Source of the DNA: Branchiostoma floridae
Taxonomy: Eukaryota; Chordata; Leptocardii; Amphioxiformes; Branchiostomatidae
NCBI RefSeq assembly: GCF_000003815.2
Contig: NC_049983.1
Span: 5,639,042-5,703,041, forward strand
DNA: 64,000 bases
Direction of reading: 5' to 3'
The notes under the pieces were generated by a model that was given only the letters and a program-made list of their open reading frames with translations, made no database searches and was not told the origin of the DNA. Positions 35,201 through 44,741 of this stretch are shown here, piece by piece. The position numbers and the translations under genes were made by a program. Numbering within the stretch: position 1 is the stretch's first letter; each line of letters starts with the position of its first letter.

Positions 35201-38200
35201 GTTATTTAAAGCAGGGGGGCTCGTCTCTAAATCACATGAAATAGATTTCTAGCGAGGACAACGCCCATGAAGCCTATTTCCCTCCATTTTTGTACATGGC
35301 CCGTTGGGTCAAGTTGCCGGTCAACTCTACAAAATCAACTTTGTCGGGATCCGTTCCTTCACGTAGCGACGGCTCCATTAGCGCGAGCGCAGCACTATTG
35401 AACGTGTAAAACCTCATCTCTAGTACTACGGTCCTTCCGCGTTTTGATCATCGAAAAGTTAAATATTTTCAAGCTGATCGTACGAAGAAATTAAAAAAAG
35501 CAACTCAAATGCCCTTGGGTTGATTAGCCCGTAATTAGGTTGCCATTGGCTAATTGTCAACGGCGGTCAGTGACCTGCTAGCCGCCATCTGATTGGTCCT
35601 CGCTAGAAACCGCCAGAAATCTAGTGCATGTCAAATAGTGTACACGGGGTACTTTGGTACATCAAGGGAATAGGTGGTAGTTTAAAGCAGTAACTGCAAA
35701 ATACTGAAAATTTTGCAAATTTGCAACCATGTCTGTTGATGTGATATCCCCAACCCGGGGCCAAATAACCCTGTTTTTGAAAGCAACGGCGGTTACCCAT
35801 CAGATAAAAGTGAACTAGCTTTACCTTAGCATTTTGGATACAACATTCAGAAATTGTATTATAATTTCAATTATCTAATCATATTGCATTGACATTTTGT
35901 GAAGTACTTCTAAGTTCTATCTTGTTTTCTTACTAATCTTAGTTAAGTGTGTTGGGGGTGAGTATGTGGGAGTGGTGGGTTGGTCAGTCTCTCTGTTCGA
36001 GCGTCTTTTTGAAAGCCTGCCTTTTCTTTCTCACCAGCACACTGGGCTTCACAGTCTTGAAAAGTGATATAATATGTTACATGTTTCATACAGACTGGAA
36101 TCATTCTGTCTGTTTCTTCCCCATTAGTCAACTATTTTTCTTTCAAGTTTCACAGCAGACCCCACCAGAGGTCCTCCTAAGGGCCGGGTCACTGGGGTCA
36201 GCTAAAAAAAAGCAAGAAACCTTGGCTGCAGCCACCCATGAAATTTCAACTTAAGAAATGCATTCCTGAGAATGCTCAAATTACACTGGGGAGAGAAGGC
36301 CAGGCAAAGGGGTCATACTATTCTATTTCTATCATATCTAAAACAAAAACAAACAAAAAACTCAGATTCTATTTTAATTTAAAGCAATTAGTTGTCTGAG
36401 TTTTCTCTGAATTGAGAAATACAATGTAAGTAGGGCAAAATGAGCTTCACTTTGTTTTTTTTTTACCTTTTATGCATTATTTAGTATCACTTCCGGTTAG
36501 GACTGAAGTTAGCTTGTTGTCTTGATTAGTGCCAACTGCCATAGATTTGTAGTTGTAGCTAGAGAGTGAAGTTTGGAGATTTGCATTTTCATTAGAACTG
36601 TCTTGAAACGAAGGGCCATCTTCTCTATCCCAGGTGTTATTGTTTCACACTGAACCCATAGACGCATTTAACAGAAATTTAGATGGTAGTCCTTCAGCTT
36701 TTGATACCTAGAACAATAAAGAGACTTCAGAAACATTGTCACCTCTCCATTCTGTGAATTCTTTAACTTAAAGAACCCAGGAAAGGCATAGTGGATCTTT
36801 GGGCCCCCCCGGGGATCAAAGTTGTTAATTGGATGCAGTCGCTCTCAGGGTCTAACCCACACGTGGGATCCCCACTCACTCCCGCCATCAGATCTTAGGG
36901 AGCAGGCTGCACCCACCCACCCACTCCGTGAATTTGTCGTTTTTATGCTTCGTTATTAAAGTTTACCAGCCCAGCACAGTCTCTAGTCCGTCATTGGGAG
37001 CGTGCAGATAATTTTGCATTCCCCTGTCCTACAACAAGAATCTGAGTTGGAATTTTTATGTGATAGAGACAGATATCAATGTTCAATTCTCCCCTCACTC
37101 TACACCCACCCCAAACTGCAAGTTGACACTGTAATATTGTTGAGGGCATAGCTTTCTAAAGATCTTAGTTAGAATGTACAGTTGACCCCTTACCCTCTGC
37201 AACAGGCTGGAACCCATGATAGTTCCCTAATCAGGCTAATGGTTTGTGGGCTGCAGGTGTAGCACACAATTGTGTACAGATTAACTGACAGATTCTGATC
37301 CTCTCTTATCAATCAACCCAAAAATGATTTTTCTAGGCACCAACAGTTAAATTATGACACATTAGATGGATAAAATAACTAAGGAGGAAGTCAAAGAACA
37401 ACTTTGTCTTCCTACTTTTACTTAGTTATTTTAGCCATCTTATGTACTGCTCTACCGAACTATCAGTTTCAATGACTTGATATGAGCCAAATTATAGGTA
37501 CCATCATTACTTTCCTTATTTTCCCACAACATTTTTAAGTAAGAGGTATTGGCTGAACCTTGTTGTGACATTAGCCCTAACCCCAGTGATTAGCAGTAAC
37601 TAGGTGGGTGGAGCCATGACTGATCAATCCTCAAGCCAAGGAGATTTGACTACTGGGTGGTACTATTGCCCTCTCTAAGCCTGAGACTTGGTCTTTCTAC
37701 ACTTCAGAAATCTTATTTAGACCTGTCCTACCAACTACATGTTCAAGTTTTGGTAACGAGTAACTGTGATTACACAGAGCAAGAACATGGGGGATCCACT
37801 CCAACTACATTGTACTAAACTCAGAGCATTATCTGCAATCCCAATAGTCTGTAGCAATATTTTAAAAAGTTGGTTATTCTTGAAGTATATCTAGAAGTGT
37901 TTGGAAGTAAGCTCCCTAGGTGTATAGTCAGAGTAATTTGTCTGTAGAACCTTTGTAAGTTGGCAAATTTGTAATTGGTATTAAATAGTACATTAAGTGT
38001 GTTGAATTAATACTCCAGGTAAGTTTAAATTTGGCTACTTTCATGCTATAAAGTATCAGGACACACTGTAATGTCAGATTCTGCTCACACTCCTGCTTTA
38101 GCAGTGGTCAATAACTTGCACAATTGCAAATGCAACCACATTCAATGCTTAAATGCGCAACTTAATTCTGTGACCATGGTAGTACAGTGTGCAGCCTGAA

Positions 38201-41200
38201 ATTTTACAGTTTTACCCCACCTATGTGCATAAGCCTTGCCAAAGTTTTATTTCTTTATAAGATTAAACATTAATTAGGTACATTGCAACTGGAATAAAAA
38301 ATAATGGATAAGTAGCTGATTCTAAGAAAGTAATAACTTGGAAGTGGAGTGTATCAGTGGGGTTCAATCGCTGTCAACTGACTATCCCAAATGCCTGTCA
38401 GGCTTTCGGCCGAATCGGTTGGGTGCTTGGTTTTGGGAGCTTGGCTGCCCGGGTCTGGCTCTATAGATCACTGGTTCGAATCCCGGGAGCAAGCTTGTGG
38501 TAAAAACTGTTCTACTTGCCTCTAGTTTTTCAGGGGCAACCACACAATTCCGGCATGTTACTGCACCCTAACCCCTACCCTGACCAGATTAAAACTCTGA
38601 CCTGGAACCTTGAAAAAATATTTGATCTTGAACATGATTCTCTGTAGCAATATTCCAGCCTTAATATGAAAGAGACTCTTTATTCAATACCCTTGCTTTA
38701 TCTGATGTTTTGGTGACTGTCTGTCACCTTACTTAGGGCAGTTCTGACTGGTTCACATGGTACTGCAGTCTGCAGGTACATGTACATGTATAGGCATCGC
38801 TGCATTTTAAGAATTAGATAATTATGCATGATTGAACTAATCCCGGGGGTCATCAATGGCGGCTACATACTCCTTTAAGGCTAAATAACATATACATATC
38901 ATATACATCTTATATGATGTAACTACATGTATGTCCCAAAATAGTAAATACATAGTATAGCTTATTTTCTTACCTTTCATGGTACGGTAGCTCATTTACT
39001 GTGAAGTAGATGGGCCAAATCCCAAAGTTGCTGGACTTGAAGATCCTCACCCCATCCGTGTTCATCAGTAGGGACATGTTCTTGGTGTCCTGCAACTGCT
39101 TGATCTTCTGGTACTGTCTGCCATCAACGATGTCTTCATAAGTCTGTCGGCCCTTTCGTCTGCTGTTCCTGATCATCTTGCAGAACCCTTTACCTGCAAG
39201 AAAATGAGCAAAACAAGGATCAACACTAGACTTCCATTCACTTTCAAATACCGTTCACTAGCTTATGTATACTACTAACAATAGAGACTGTTGCTAAATA
39301 CCAAGAACAAGAAGGCTTAGACCCTTAGCTACCTGTCCCTTCTAGCTAAAAAATTAAAAAATCTCCAGATTGGGCAAAAGTCAGCCGTGTGCTGACGGTG
39401 GCAACTACCACTCCCGAGAATCCTGGCGCCACTCCCCTAATTTTCAACTCTAGGGGTTTCTCTATGTCTTTTGAGGACAACTAGGGGGAAAAACAACTGG
39501 ATTCCCTGAAGTTTTAGTGAGAGAGGTCTCATATTTTGCAGAGAAATTGACACATTCACCCTTCCTTTGTGTCAGTGGGCTTGGGGTTGGCAGCAAAAAT
39601 CACACTCCTTTGTTTTTTTCCTATTGTTATGTGTGTAGACAATAGATGTTGGTGACTTTCGCATATGATAATCTCATTAAAAACCTGTTTTTCAAGACAA
39701 GGAAGACTGAGAAAAAAACAGACAACAGACCTTGTTTATCTTTATCAGACTGTGCTGCTAGTAGTGCCAAGCTTCTAAAAGGCTCCTACCTGTTGATTTG
39801 CCATGATTTCTACCCAAAATTTATCCCTTGCCTTTCTTTCCCATCAAAAATTCTGGTTTTGTGGCAAAGATAAGCTTCATTTTTTGCCGTCGTCAGCAGC
39901 TGTAATTTCTCATAAAATTTGTTTCAAAGAGCCACCTACTAGTCCTAGATTAGTTAACATGTCAAGTTGCATAAGTTGCATTTCTTTTCATATTTCAATA
40001 GATATAGCTTATAGTTTGCATTGAAAATGTACTTAACTTGGACATGTATTGTAATGTTCAGGGATTTCTTTATAAATTGTTGCCTTATTTGTCCTTAAGT
40101 CAATTAGTCTGAATTTGAAAGATTTTAAATCTTAAGTGTCAGGGGAAGGCTTCAAATTGTGATTCATTAAGGCAAAATGCAACAGCTTCTCCAGGAATCC
40201 TGCCTCTCCGAACCACTTCCCCCTCATAGCCACGCGTTGCGTTACATCGGCCGCAGCGCGCCCTCCAGCACCACTCCCCTAAAATTTTCTGGGGAGAGCC
40301 CTGTGCTTCATAATGTCATGTAGTTTTTAGCCTACAAGTACACGTATATAATGTAAAAAAATAATCCAGTAGTCTCTGAGCCGACTCGGGTGAACTGACG
40401 GCCGGGGCCGACAAGGTCACAGTGGTTCCGCTCAGAGCGCACCCAAGTTAGCCGACGCTAGGAAAATATCTGCCTAGCAAAGTGAAAATAATTTATAGTC
40501 ATGAGATCGACTAGAGCTCCAAGATCGTTAAAAGTGTTTTACGAGCCCAAATTACACAAATGATGTAAATTGTACTGAGTATATGTGGTGAAGACATGTC
40601 CTAAACTAAGGGACGAGTTGTCCTGGGCTAGGTGCCCAGTCGTCCGGTGATATAGAAGAGAAGTAGAGTGACATCGTGAAAGAACGCCGATATAACAACT
40701 AAAAAATGGCGTCGCCGGCGCGGCCCGTAACATGTTTTGGGGATCTTGTGGTTAAACATTTGTATCCAAAACGTTACCTCGTGGGGTGAAATTGATTTGT
40801 ACATTCTTATGTCACTTCTTATGCTGCCGGAATGATAGGATTATCATTCTTCGAGTGCAAAATATAAAAGTTATGTGCCAAGTAAGTATGGTGCCGACTA
40901 GGGCCGAGTTGTCTCAGGTGCCGAGTCGTCTCGAAACCGTCCTGATTGACGGGACGAGTTGTCCAGGTGCCGAGTTGTCCTGATACTGGTTGACCGGGTG
41001 CATAGTTATCTGAGGTTATTGCACAGAAGGGGCAAGGGCCTCACTAGAATAGAGCAAGCTTTCAAGGTGGCTTTATTTTGGGGGGGAACATACTTTTGAA
41101 TCAAGAATATAAGGAATTATTAACTGTATTTATACCCATCAGTGTAATATAAATGATAGCAATACGATGGCTAACAGTCAACCCAACCTTATTTGCACAA

Positions 41201-41818
41201 TATTTAACAAAACTCATGAGATCAATCTTTTCCCGCATATCTAAGTCTGAAATTTTTAACAGGGAACTTGAACAAGTGAATGTACTTACGTTTGCACATG
41301 TTCTGGAGCTGGAAATGAATCGGCATCTCCAAAAAGTACAGCGTGTCAGAGGTACTGATGTCTTTCTGACACTCAGCATTCTCACATACAGTTTTGATGT
41401 ACGGGTTCAAGCGCTGACACGAACAGACTTTCCATCTGGTGACAGGAAACTGCAGGTTTTTCAGGCTGAAAAACTTGTCAAAGGCATGGCGGGATGCAAC
41501 GTACAAACTGTCCTTGTGGCAATGGAGCCCGATTAAAATCAACAGACATGTCAGGGCATCGTTGGGAAAGTGGAAGTTTAGTGCAGTGGCCATGATCAGT
41601 ACCATGCTTTCACCAAACGTGATTTGTGCCCCATCAAATAGCAGCATCGTTTCCAGCCGTGGAAGGTTGCTGCTTCCTGCACTCTCCAGATCATCAGTAT
41701 CACGGCCTGTGCTGTTAAAATGACGGTACACAGTACCCGTCCTTTCGCGGACATCCCGAACTTCATCCCAGTCTATACCCGAGTCTGGTAATTCATTCTC
41801 TGAATCTGTGTCTTCCAT
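19842..41818 (-). CDS. tnp2/DUF4218-type (En/Spm, CACTA-like) transposase-related gene, 10 exons, 808 aa
   Basis: Exons, read on the minus strand: 41818-41290, 39193-38974, 29159-29050, 28469-28204, 25815-25539, 25092-24895, 24630-24473, 24079-23958, 23017-22862, 20232-19842 (stop TAG). Every junction is GT-AG with matching phase; total 2427 nt. The product has an acidic N-terminus (1-40) and a Cys motif (C132, C134, C145, C150). A tnp2-like core follows: TDG at 222-224, CTAD at 307-310, then CPKC at 329-332, and VDYMHGALLGV from 400. A DUF4218-like part follows (ASEFRAWLLYYSLP near 468, NVHSLVHYADNVRELGPLW, HSCFYFEDLNGQL), then a long C-terminal part. D223 and D310 are plausible catalytic acids; I cannot assign the third (E396 or D401 are candidates). 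In En/Spm elements such proteins cut and paste DNA in the nucleus; activity here is not shown. It may be a live element or a domesticated gene. The start ATG at 41818 precedes an acidic stretch; an upstream exon is possible. It is divergent from the BEN-domain gene. Confidence 0.82.
20372..20583. mobile_element. MITE, TACTGTAAATGC terminal repeats, TA target
   Basis: Inverted termini CTGTAAATGCAGAAATGTTC and GAACTTAAATGCATTTACAG, flanked by TA. Inside are repeated ACCGCGAAATTAAA words. It lies in the last intron of the tnp2-like gene. The TA target suggests a Tc1/mariner-type origin, which is inference. Confidence 0.8.
22019..22048. repeat. perfect 30-bp palindrome
   Basis: GTAACAAACGTTACC followed exactly by its reverse complement. 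Half-sites (GTAACGTTTGTTAC or close) recur near 22197-22212 and 22367-22380. Lies in intron 9 of the tnp2-like gene. Confidence 0.9.
22862..23017 (-). CDS. tnp2-like gene, exon 9 (residues 627-679)
   Basis: The acceptor is TTGTAG, the donor GACAG|GTCAGG. It encodes SNYQKIADRCFAVGNLKKDK and a stretch ending FTYDR. Continuity of phase (2 in, 2 out) supports it; the domain content is unassigned. Confidence 0.75.
23958..24079 (-). CDS. tnp2-like gene, exon 8 (residues 587-627)
   Basis: The acceptor is TTAACAG, the donor AA|GTAAGC. It encodes LMRAVSIVQKFPEVTRDCFQ, followed by a linker ending KQASPEEK. No motif of known function. Confidence 0.75.
24473..24630 (-). CDS. tnp2-like gene, exon 7 (residues 534-586), DUF4218-like
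   Basis: Encodes NVHSLVHYADNVRELGPLW and AHSCFYFEDLNGQLRHLVHG. The family pattern NVHxLxHxxxxVxxxGPLWxxSxFxFExxNGxL is complete. It ends in phase 0 at GATCAG|GTCAGT. Confidence 0.88.
24895..25092 (-). CDS. tnp2-like gene, exon 6 (residues 468-534), DUF4218-like
   Basis: Encodes ASEFRAWLLYYSLPIMIHFL, followed by YEHYTLFVTAIHILLQQSIT and AEDLLLQFVAQFEVLYG. This matches the W(K/R)ASEWRxWLLYYSLP signature and helices of the DUF4218 region. The donor is ATG|GTAGGT. Confidence 0.88.
25539..25815 (-). CDS. tnp2-like gene, exon 5 (residues 376-468)
   Basis: The acceptor is GTTGATAA..CAACAG, the donor AAAG|GTATCA. It encodes VFGIRGPASWL, HFDIIEGMAVDYMHGALLGV and ITGQLQHWKG. The DYMHxxLLGV block is among the best conserved features of animal tnp2/DUF4218 proteins. 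Confidence 0.88.
26060..26275. mobile_element. fragment of the 29785-30568 element family (opposite orientation)
   Basis: CCCCTGTTCAATC, GTTCTATTTCAAA, GTCAAAAACAG and CCTCCTCAAA-type blocks (inverted here) occur in the same order as at 30300-30545. The termini are not preserved. Lies just 5' of exon 5 in intron 4. Confidence 0.6.
26347..26682. mobile_element. hAT-like MITE, 336 bp, perfect 8-bp target duplication
   Basis: The termini CAGGGCTCTAGCCAGC and GCTGGCTTGAGCCCTG are inverted repeats. CATGGAGG flanks both sides (26339-26346 and 26683-26690). An 8-base duplication with CAGGG termini is characteristic of hAT elements. Non-coding; lies in intron 4 of the tnp2-like gene. Confidence 0.9.
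27429..27613. repeat. long intronic hairpin, ~55-bp arms
   Basis: The left arm (27429-27483, with GCAATTAGATGTCTCCAGGA) and the right arm (about 27559-27613) are complementary with only a few mismatches. The loop holds two CCAGAATTCTGG-type words. It could be a MITE or, if transcribed with the host intron, a long fold-back RNA. Confidence 0.85.
28204..28469 (-). CDS. tnp2-like gene, exon 4 (residues 287-375), CxxC core
   Basis: The acceptor is CACTCTAG, the donor GAC|GTAAGA. It holds LIGCTADLQAKALVMNMKQH (presumed second catalytic D310) and then NGNFGCPKCKQKG, the zinc-binding-type C-x2-C that follows the second acid in CACTA-like transposases. The frame stays in phase with exons 3 and 5. 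Confidence 0.88.
29050..29159 (-). CDS. tnp2-like gene, exon 3 (residues 250-287)
   Basis: The acceptor is CTTTCTAG|GACC; the donor AAAG|GTGGGC is weaker than the others. It encodes ENLIFAGVWFGISKPKM and FMEPF, the conserved stretch after the TDG segment (family pattern: lxxLWxgxxKPxmxxFLxP). Confidence 0.82.
29785..30568. mobile_element. TIR element ~780 bp (GGACCCTTCCAGCCGAAC)
   Basis: The termini ATAATGGACCCTTCCAGCCG and its near-exact inverse at 30549-30568 continue inward for about 28 bases. The interior carries several inverted words (GAACAAATAGAACC.. and ..GAAATAGAACCCGAGATC). No transposase frame. Lies in intron 2 of the tnp2-like gene. Confidence 0.8.
31345..32245. mobile_element. 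mariner-like remnant with ~100-bp subterminal inverted repeats
   Basis: It opens with GGGTGGTTCAAAAAGTAATG, a mariner-like terminus. Long inverted arms, about 31395-31480 and 32160-32235, both contain CTCTTGAGAT / ATCTCAAGAG and ATATGCCTTTAC-type words. No intact transposase is visible. Confidence 0.55.
32589..32765. repeat. diverged copy of the first ~180 bp of the 14565/32770 repeat
   Basis: GCCTGTGTGCAGCTTTCAGG, ATGGAACCACAA and TATTAGTGATAT appear in the same order as in the neighbouring copy but with many changes. An old copy thus abuts a very young one. Confidence 0.7.
32770..33288. repeat. 519-bp segment, near-identical to 14565-15091
   Basis: See the copy at 14565. This one lies in intron 2 of the tnp2-like gene, directly after an older diverged relative (32589-32765). 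Confidence 0.9.
33449..33637. mobile_element. MITE, GCCCCGTTCATGATGCAAA termini
   Basis: 189 bases bounded by GCCCCGTTCATGATGCAAA and TTTGCATCATGAACGCAAAAGGGGC. An internal CATCATGAACGC repeats the terminal word. It abuts the foldback element that follows. Confidence 0.75.
33638..34094. mobile_element. foldback element with ~160-bp arms
   Basis: The left arm (33638-33800) is the reverse complement, with indels, of the right arm (about 33935-34094). Shared words include CACCAGTTATTTCGAGTTAG and CATGTTGGATCGT. The loop is about 130 bases. The 70-codon frame in the left arm is not recognised. Confidence 0.8.
35162..35819. mobile_element. TIR element, 658 bp (GCTAGTTCACCTTTATCC)
   Basis: The termini GCTAGTTCACCTTTATCCGC and, at the right, AGATAAAAGTGAACTAGC are inverted repeats, with GGTAACC / GGTTACC further in. 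A short deletion derivative (53018-53109) and a terminus fragment (17751-17790) belong to the same family. Non-coding. Confidence 0.8.
37364..37440. repeat. short hairpin, ~33-bp arms
   Basis: AGATGGATAAAATAACTAAG pairs with CTTAGTTATTTTAGCCATCT across a short loop. It has MITE-like or pre-miRNA-like geometry and lies in intron 2 of the tnp2-like gene. Confidence 0.7.
38395..38520 (+). mobile_element. tRNA-derived SINE-like relic (B-box)
   Basis: Contains CTGGTTCGAATCCCGGGAGC, a perfect RNA polymerase III B-box. A weak A-box-like GGTTGGGTGCTTGG lies 60 bases upstream. The arms do not fold into a proper tRNA, so it is not called a tRNA gene. Confidence 0.45.
38974..39193 (-). CDS. tnp2-like gene, exon 2 (residues 177-250)
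   Basis: The acceptor TTTTCTTGCAG precedes 39193 and the donor is AAAG|GTAAG. It contains MNTDGVRIFKSSNFGIWPIY, the segment with the presumed first catalytic aspartate (D223). It joins exon 1 in phase 1 and exon 3 in phase 2. Intron 2 is about 9.8 kb and full of transposons. Confidence 0.85.
40611..41010. repeat. GACGAGTTGTCC / GCCGAGTTGTCC word cluster
   Basis: Six or more copies of (G)CCGAGTTGTC or GGACGAGTTGTCC and close variants, in two groups (40611-40650 and 40896-41010), both in intron 1 of the tnp2-like gene. Looks like a degraded short tandem or subterminal repeat of a transposon. Confidence 0.55.
41290..41818 (-). CDS. tnp2-like gene, exon 1 (residues 1-177)
   Basis: Carries the acidic start (MEDTDSENEL), an FDGAQITFGESM segment typical of the N-terminus of animal tnp2-like proteins, and CSC...C....C cysteines before EMPIHFQLQNMCK. 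The donor is C|GTAAGT at 41289. The frame is open upstream to 41986, so the start could lie further 5' or an acceptor could be used there. Confidence 0.8.
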
Positions 41819-42350
41819 GATATAGATGAAGTCAAGGGGGTCAATGTTGTGGCCCCAGGTTCTCTGTCTGCTTCCTTCTCTGACTGACACCTCTCTCCCA
41901 CTGTCCCAAAACTCCAAATCCCAGACACCCAGAACAGACAGATTCACAGCATGAGAGACATGAGTCTCTACTGTGTAACTTATCACCTACATGACTTCCC
42001 TTTGATGTACAGGTAGATCAAAGCAACATGATTTGCATATAAACTTGGAGTGAACTTGCTAACTTGGTCATCAAAGGAATGGCATTTACATAAAGATTAG
42101 CTGTTGCATGCGTCTAAGACACGCTAATCATGTCCTACCCAACCTTGCATTTAAATATTATAATGACAATGAAATGAGGAAAGGTGCTAGTAGAAGCTCA
42201 TGAATATTTCATAGTTAGGGTGATAATTGCTGTAGTTTCACCGCCCATACTCCTTCTTCTATTTTGTACTTGTTTGCGCAGATTTCACACCCTGTTGAGT
42301 AGTCCCCATTGAAACATACAATCCAAACAAAGTACTGGTCTCTCAAAATA

Positions 42351-42541
42351 GCTGCAGGCTAATCTCTAAGCAGATCCTACGGTAGCATTAGATAGTATCA
42401 AAAGCTGGCAGAGGAGTGAAGCCGGCTTAGGAGTGTGTTTTGCTACAAGGCAAATGTACACCTCTTGGCTGACTATCTCCTGGCCAGTTTGGTACTATCT
42501 TATACCTTTACTGAGGATCTGCTTGGAGATTACTGCAGGCC
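42351..42541. mobile_element. MITE, ~190 bp, CTGCAGGCTAATCTC termini
   Basis: GCTGCAGGCTAATCTCTAAG and the inverse at 42513-42541 (GGAGATTACTGCAGGCC) pair over about 28 bases. Weaker pairing continues inward (GATAGTATCAAA / TTTGGTACTATC). Lies in the divergent promoter region. Confidence 0.75.
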
Positions 42542-43299
42542 AAGCTTGTTGTCAAGAAACATAGTAATGCTTTGAGATTTGACAATGGCACATCCCAAAA
42601 TGAACGGATCAATGCTGCTAAAGTTGTTCAAAATATCAATTTTCTCACTGGACAGCAAAATAAACATAGCCACCACAACCTATACCCTGTAAGCATAGTT
42701 CTTCTTACAAATCAAGAACATCATCCTAGCAGACAATATTTTGTGCTTTGTTTCTGCAAGGCTCCTTGGTTTCTGGCAAGGAAATGCTGGCATTAGCTAA
42801 GCGTGGGGACGTGATGTGTTCTATAATTCTCTAGGCAACTTTTCAACGAAGAATAAAGCAGAATTATTATTATAGTTTCCAGTATTTAATCAATGGGGAA
42901 ATGATGTATTCCTTTCACTATATGGCTCAGGGAAAGAAGCGACAAGAGCATGTTTGTAGCATTGAAAAGAGCTAATTTATGACAGGTAGATACACATCAC
43001 TTGACTTTCCCGTGAAGGGGGGGGGTGGTCACATAAGCTTTGCCTCTTTTTTTCCTTTACTTATGGGGCGGAAATAGCCAGAGAGGCTTGTTTTCTATGT
43101 CATTTTCTGGTATTTCCAAGCTTGATCGGGTACGCCAAACTTAGTACCACTTAAGCTTGGCCGTATTAAAAAACAATAGAAAAATGACAGCTACCCAGAG
43201 GGTCTGCGCAATGGGCTGTGTGCTTATATTATTTAGTAGGAACACGCCTGGGAAAGCACTATGTTCGCGACAGTCTCCCCATACAGCAAAAGATACGCA

Positions 43300-43509
43300 N
43301 NNNNNNNNNNNNNNNNNNNNNNNNNNNNNNNNNNNNNNNNNNNNNNNNNNNNNNNNNNNNNNNNNNNNNNNNNNNNNNNNNNNNNNNNNNNNNNNNNNNN
43401 NNNNNNNNNNNNNNNNNNNNNNNNNNNNNNNNNNNNNNNNNNNNNNNNNNNNNNNNNNNNNNNNNNNNNNNNNNNNNNNNNNNNNNNNNNNNNNNNNNNN
43501 NNNNNNNNN
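43300..43509. other. assembly gap (210 N)
   Basis: Unknown bases. Open frames that cross it are meaningless. It sits in the middle of the divergent promoter region, so a 5' exon could be missing. Confidence 0.99.
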
Positions 43510-44455
43510 TTGAATGGACATTGTCCTTGTGTGGCTCTGCACGTCTTCTATGCATAATTAAAAATAATTGTCCGTAATTATTTGGTTGAACTTTCCTGAA
43601 AATTTAAAGCTAATTGGCCGCTCCAAACTTAAGATACACGCGATTTTCCAGGTAGCCCTGTATTACCCCAGTTTTAGACCATAAGCGTGTCTTAGATGTA
43701 CTAACAGACTCCATGCTTCACAGTTTATGAGGGTCTGATTGATACAAGAAAAGCTAATGAATATATCCAAAAACAAAACTATAATTACAATTTAAGAATT
43801 TTTGTCACCCTCTAATGGTGCAAATATCTCAGGACTGTCTGATTGCAGGGACAATGCAACCTGTGCAGTTGAACAGGAAATTCTAGACCCCAGGTCAATT
43901 TTCACAGTTACAGGGAGTCATCCTCCTGGTATAAAAACACCCAGGCCAACCACATCTGAATATTTGGATCAAGCACACATGGCACATGAATCATGACACA
44001 TTTTTTCTGGAGTCAAACTTCAGGCAGTTTCGGGTTCAATGGTGAGTTACACTTCATTTTGATGATATATTGTATTACAAATTAGACACAAATCAATTTT
44101 TATCTTACGCATATCATTTTCTGTTAAATACTCAGTATATATATTAATTCCAAGATGATTTTCATAATTTTGAAACAATATATTGTATGGTATACACATT
44201 ACTGTGACATTAATTCTACATGTTTTTTTACCAAACCTCTAAGTGATTTGAAAATTCTTTTGTGCAAGGTTGAAGGAGAACATGCAAATGGAAGCCAGAC
44301 TGGATGTGCTGATTCAGAAGTAAAACAGCCCTCCACAAAGCACTCATTGATTTGAGTGACCACAGGAACCAGGTCACTGTATGCAGATAGCTTTTCCAGA
44401 AGGAGGCAAGTAAAAGAAGGCCACAAGATTATTAAGGGAAGAAGCAAAAACAAGC

Positions 44456-44741
44456 ATGAAAGGGATTTTTGACACTGTCTTGGAGAATCAACAACATCTA
44501 GTGGAGTGTGAAGATGAAATGTTTAATAGGTCGAGTCCTCAACCATGCAATTCCATGTCTACGGCAACACCATCATCTGGAACAACAAGTGATAGTCATT
44601 GTAGCCACCTGCCTCCTTTTGCACACATTCCAACTCCAAGTCCAGGGTCACCTGCAACAACATCCACCACTATGCCTCACCACTCCTCAGCACACCAAAG
44701 TGTTACATATGAGGGACAGAGATGTTTTATTCCAAACTATG
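44456..44741 (+). CDS. BEN gene, possible first coding exon
   Basis: Starts at MKGIFDTVLENQQHLVECED (the frame is open back to 44414) and continues through a Ser/Thr/Pro-rich stretch to CFIPNYG, with donor TATG|GTATGA. It joins the next exon in phase (G|GT). An upstream coiled-coil exon is possible, so the start is tentative. Confidence 0.55.

Larger units (their letters stand above)
41819..44455. other. divergent intergenic region, presumed bidirectional promoter
   Basis: Separates the minus-strand tnp2-like gene from the plus-strand BEN gene. It holds one MITE (42351-42541) and a run of N (43300-43509). Two short frames at 43802-43996 and 45572-45763 share an HPRSIFTVT-like peptide from a repeated DNA segment. 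5' exons of either gene could lie here, for example a possible coiled-coil exon near 44271-44323. None is certain. Confidence 0.5.

Noticed and set aside
38395-38520. Functional tRNA gene
   Set aside because: Only the B-box is good; D and anticodon arms cannot be drawn.
43141-43577. Several frames of ~100-130 codons across the N run
   Set aside because: They are open only because Ns contain no stop codons.
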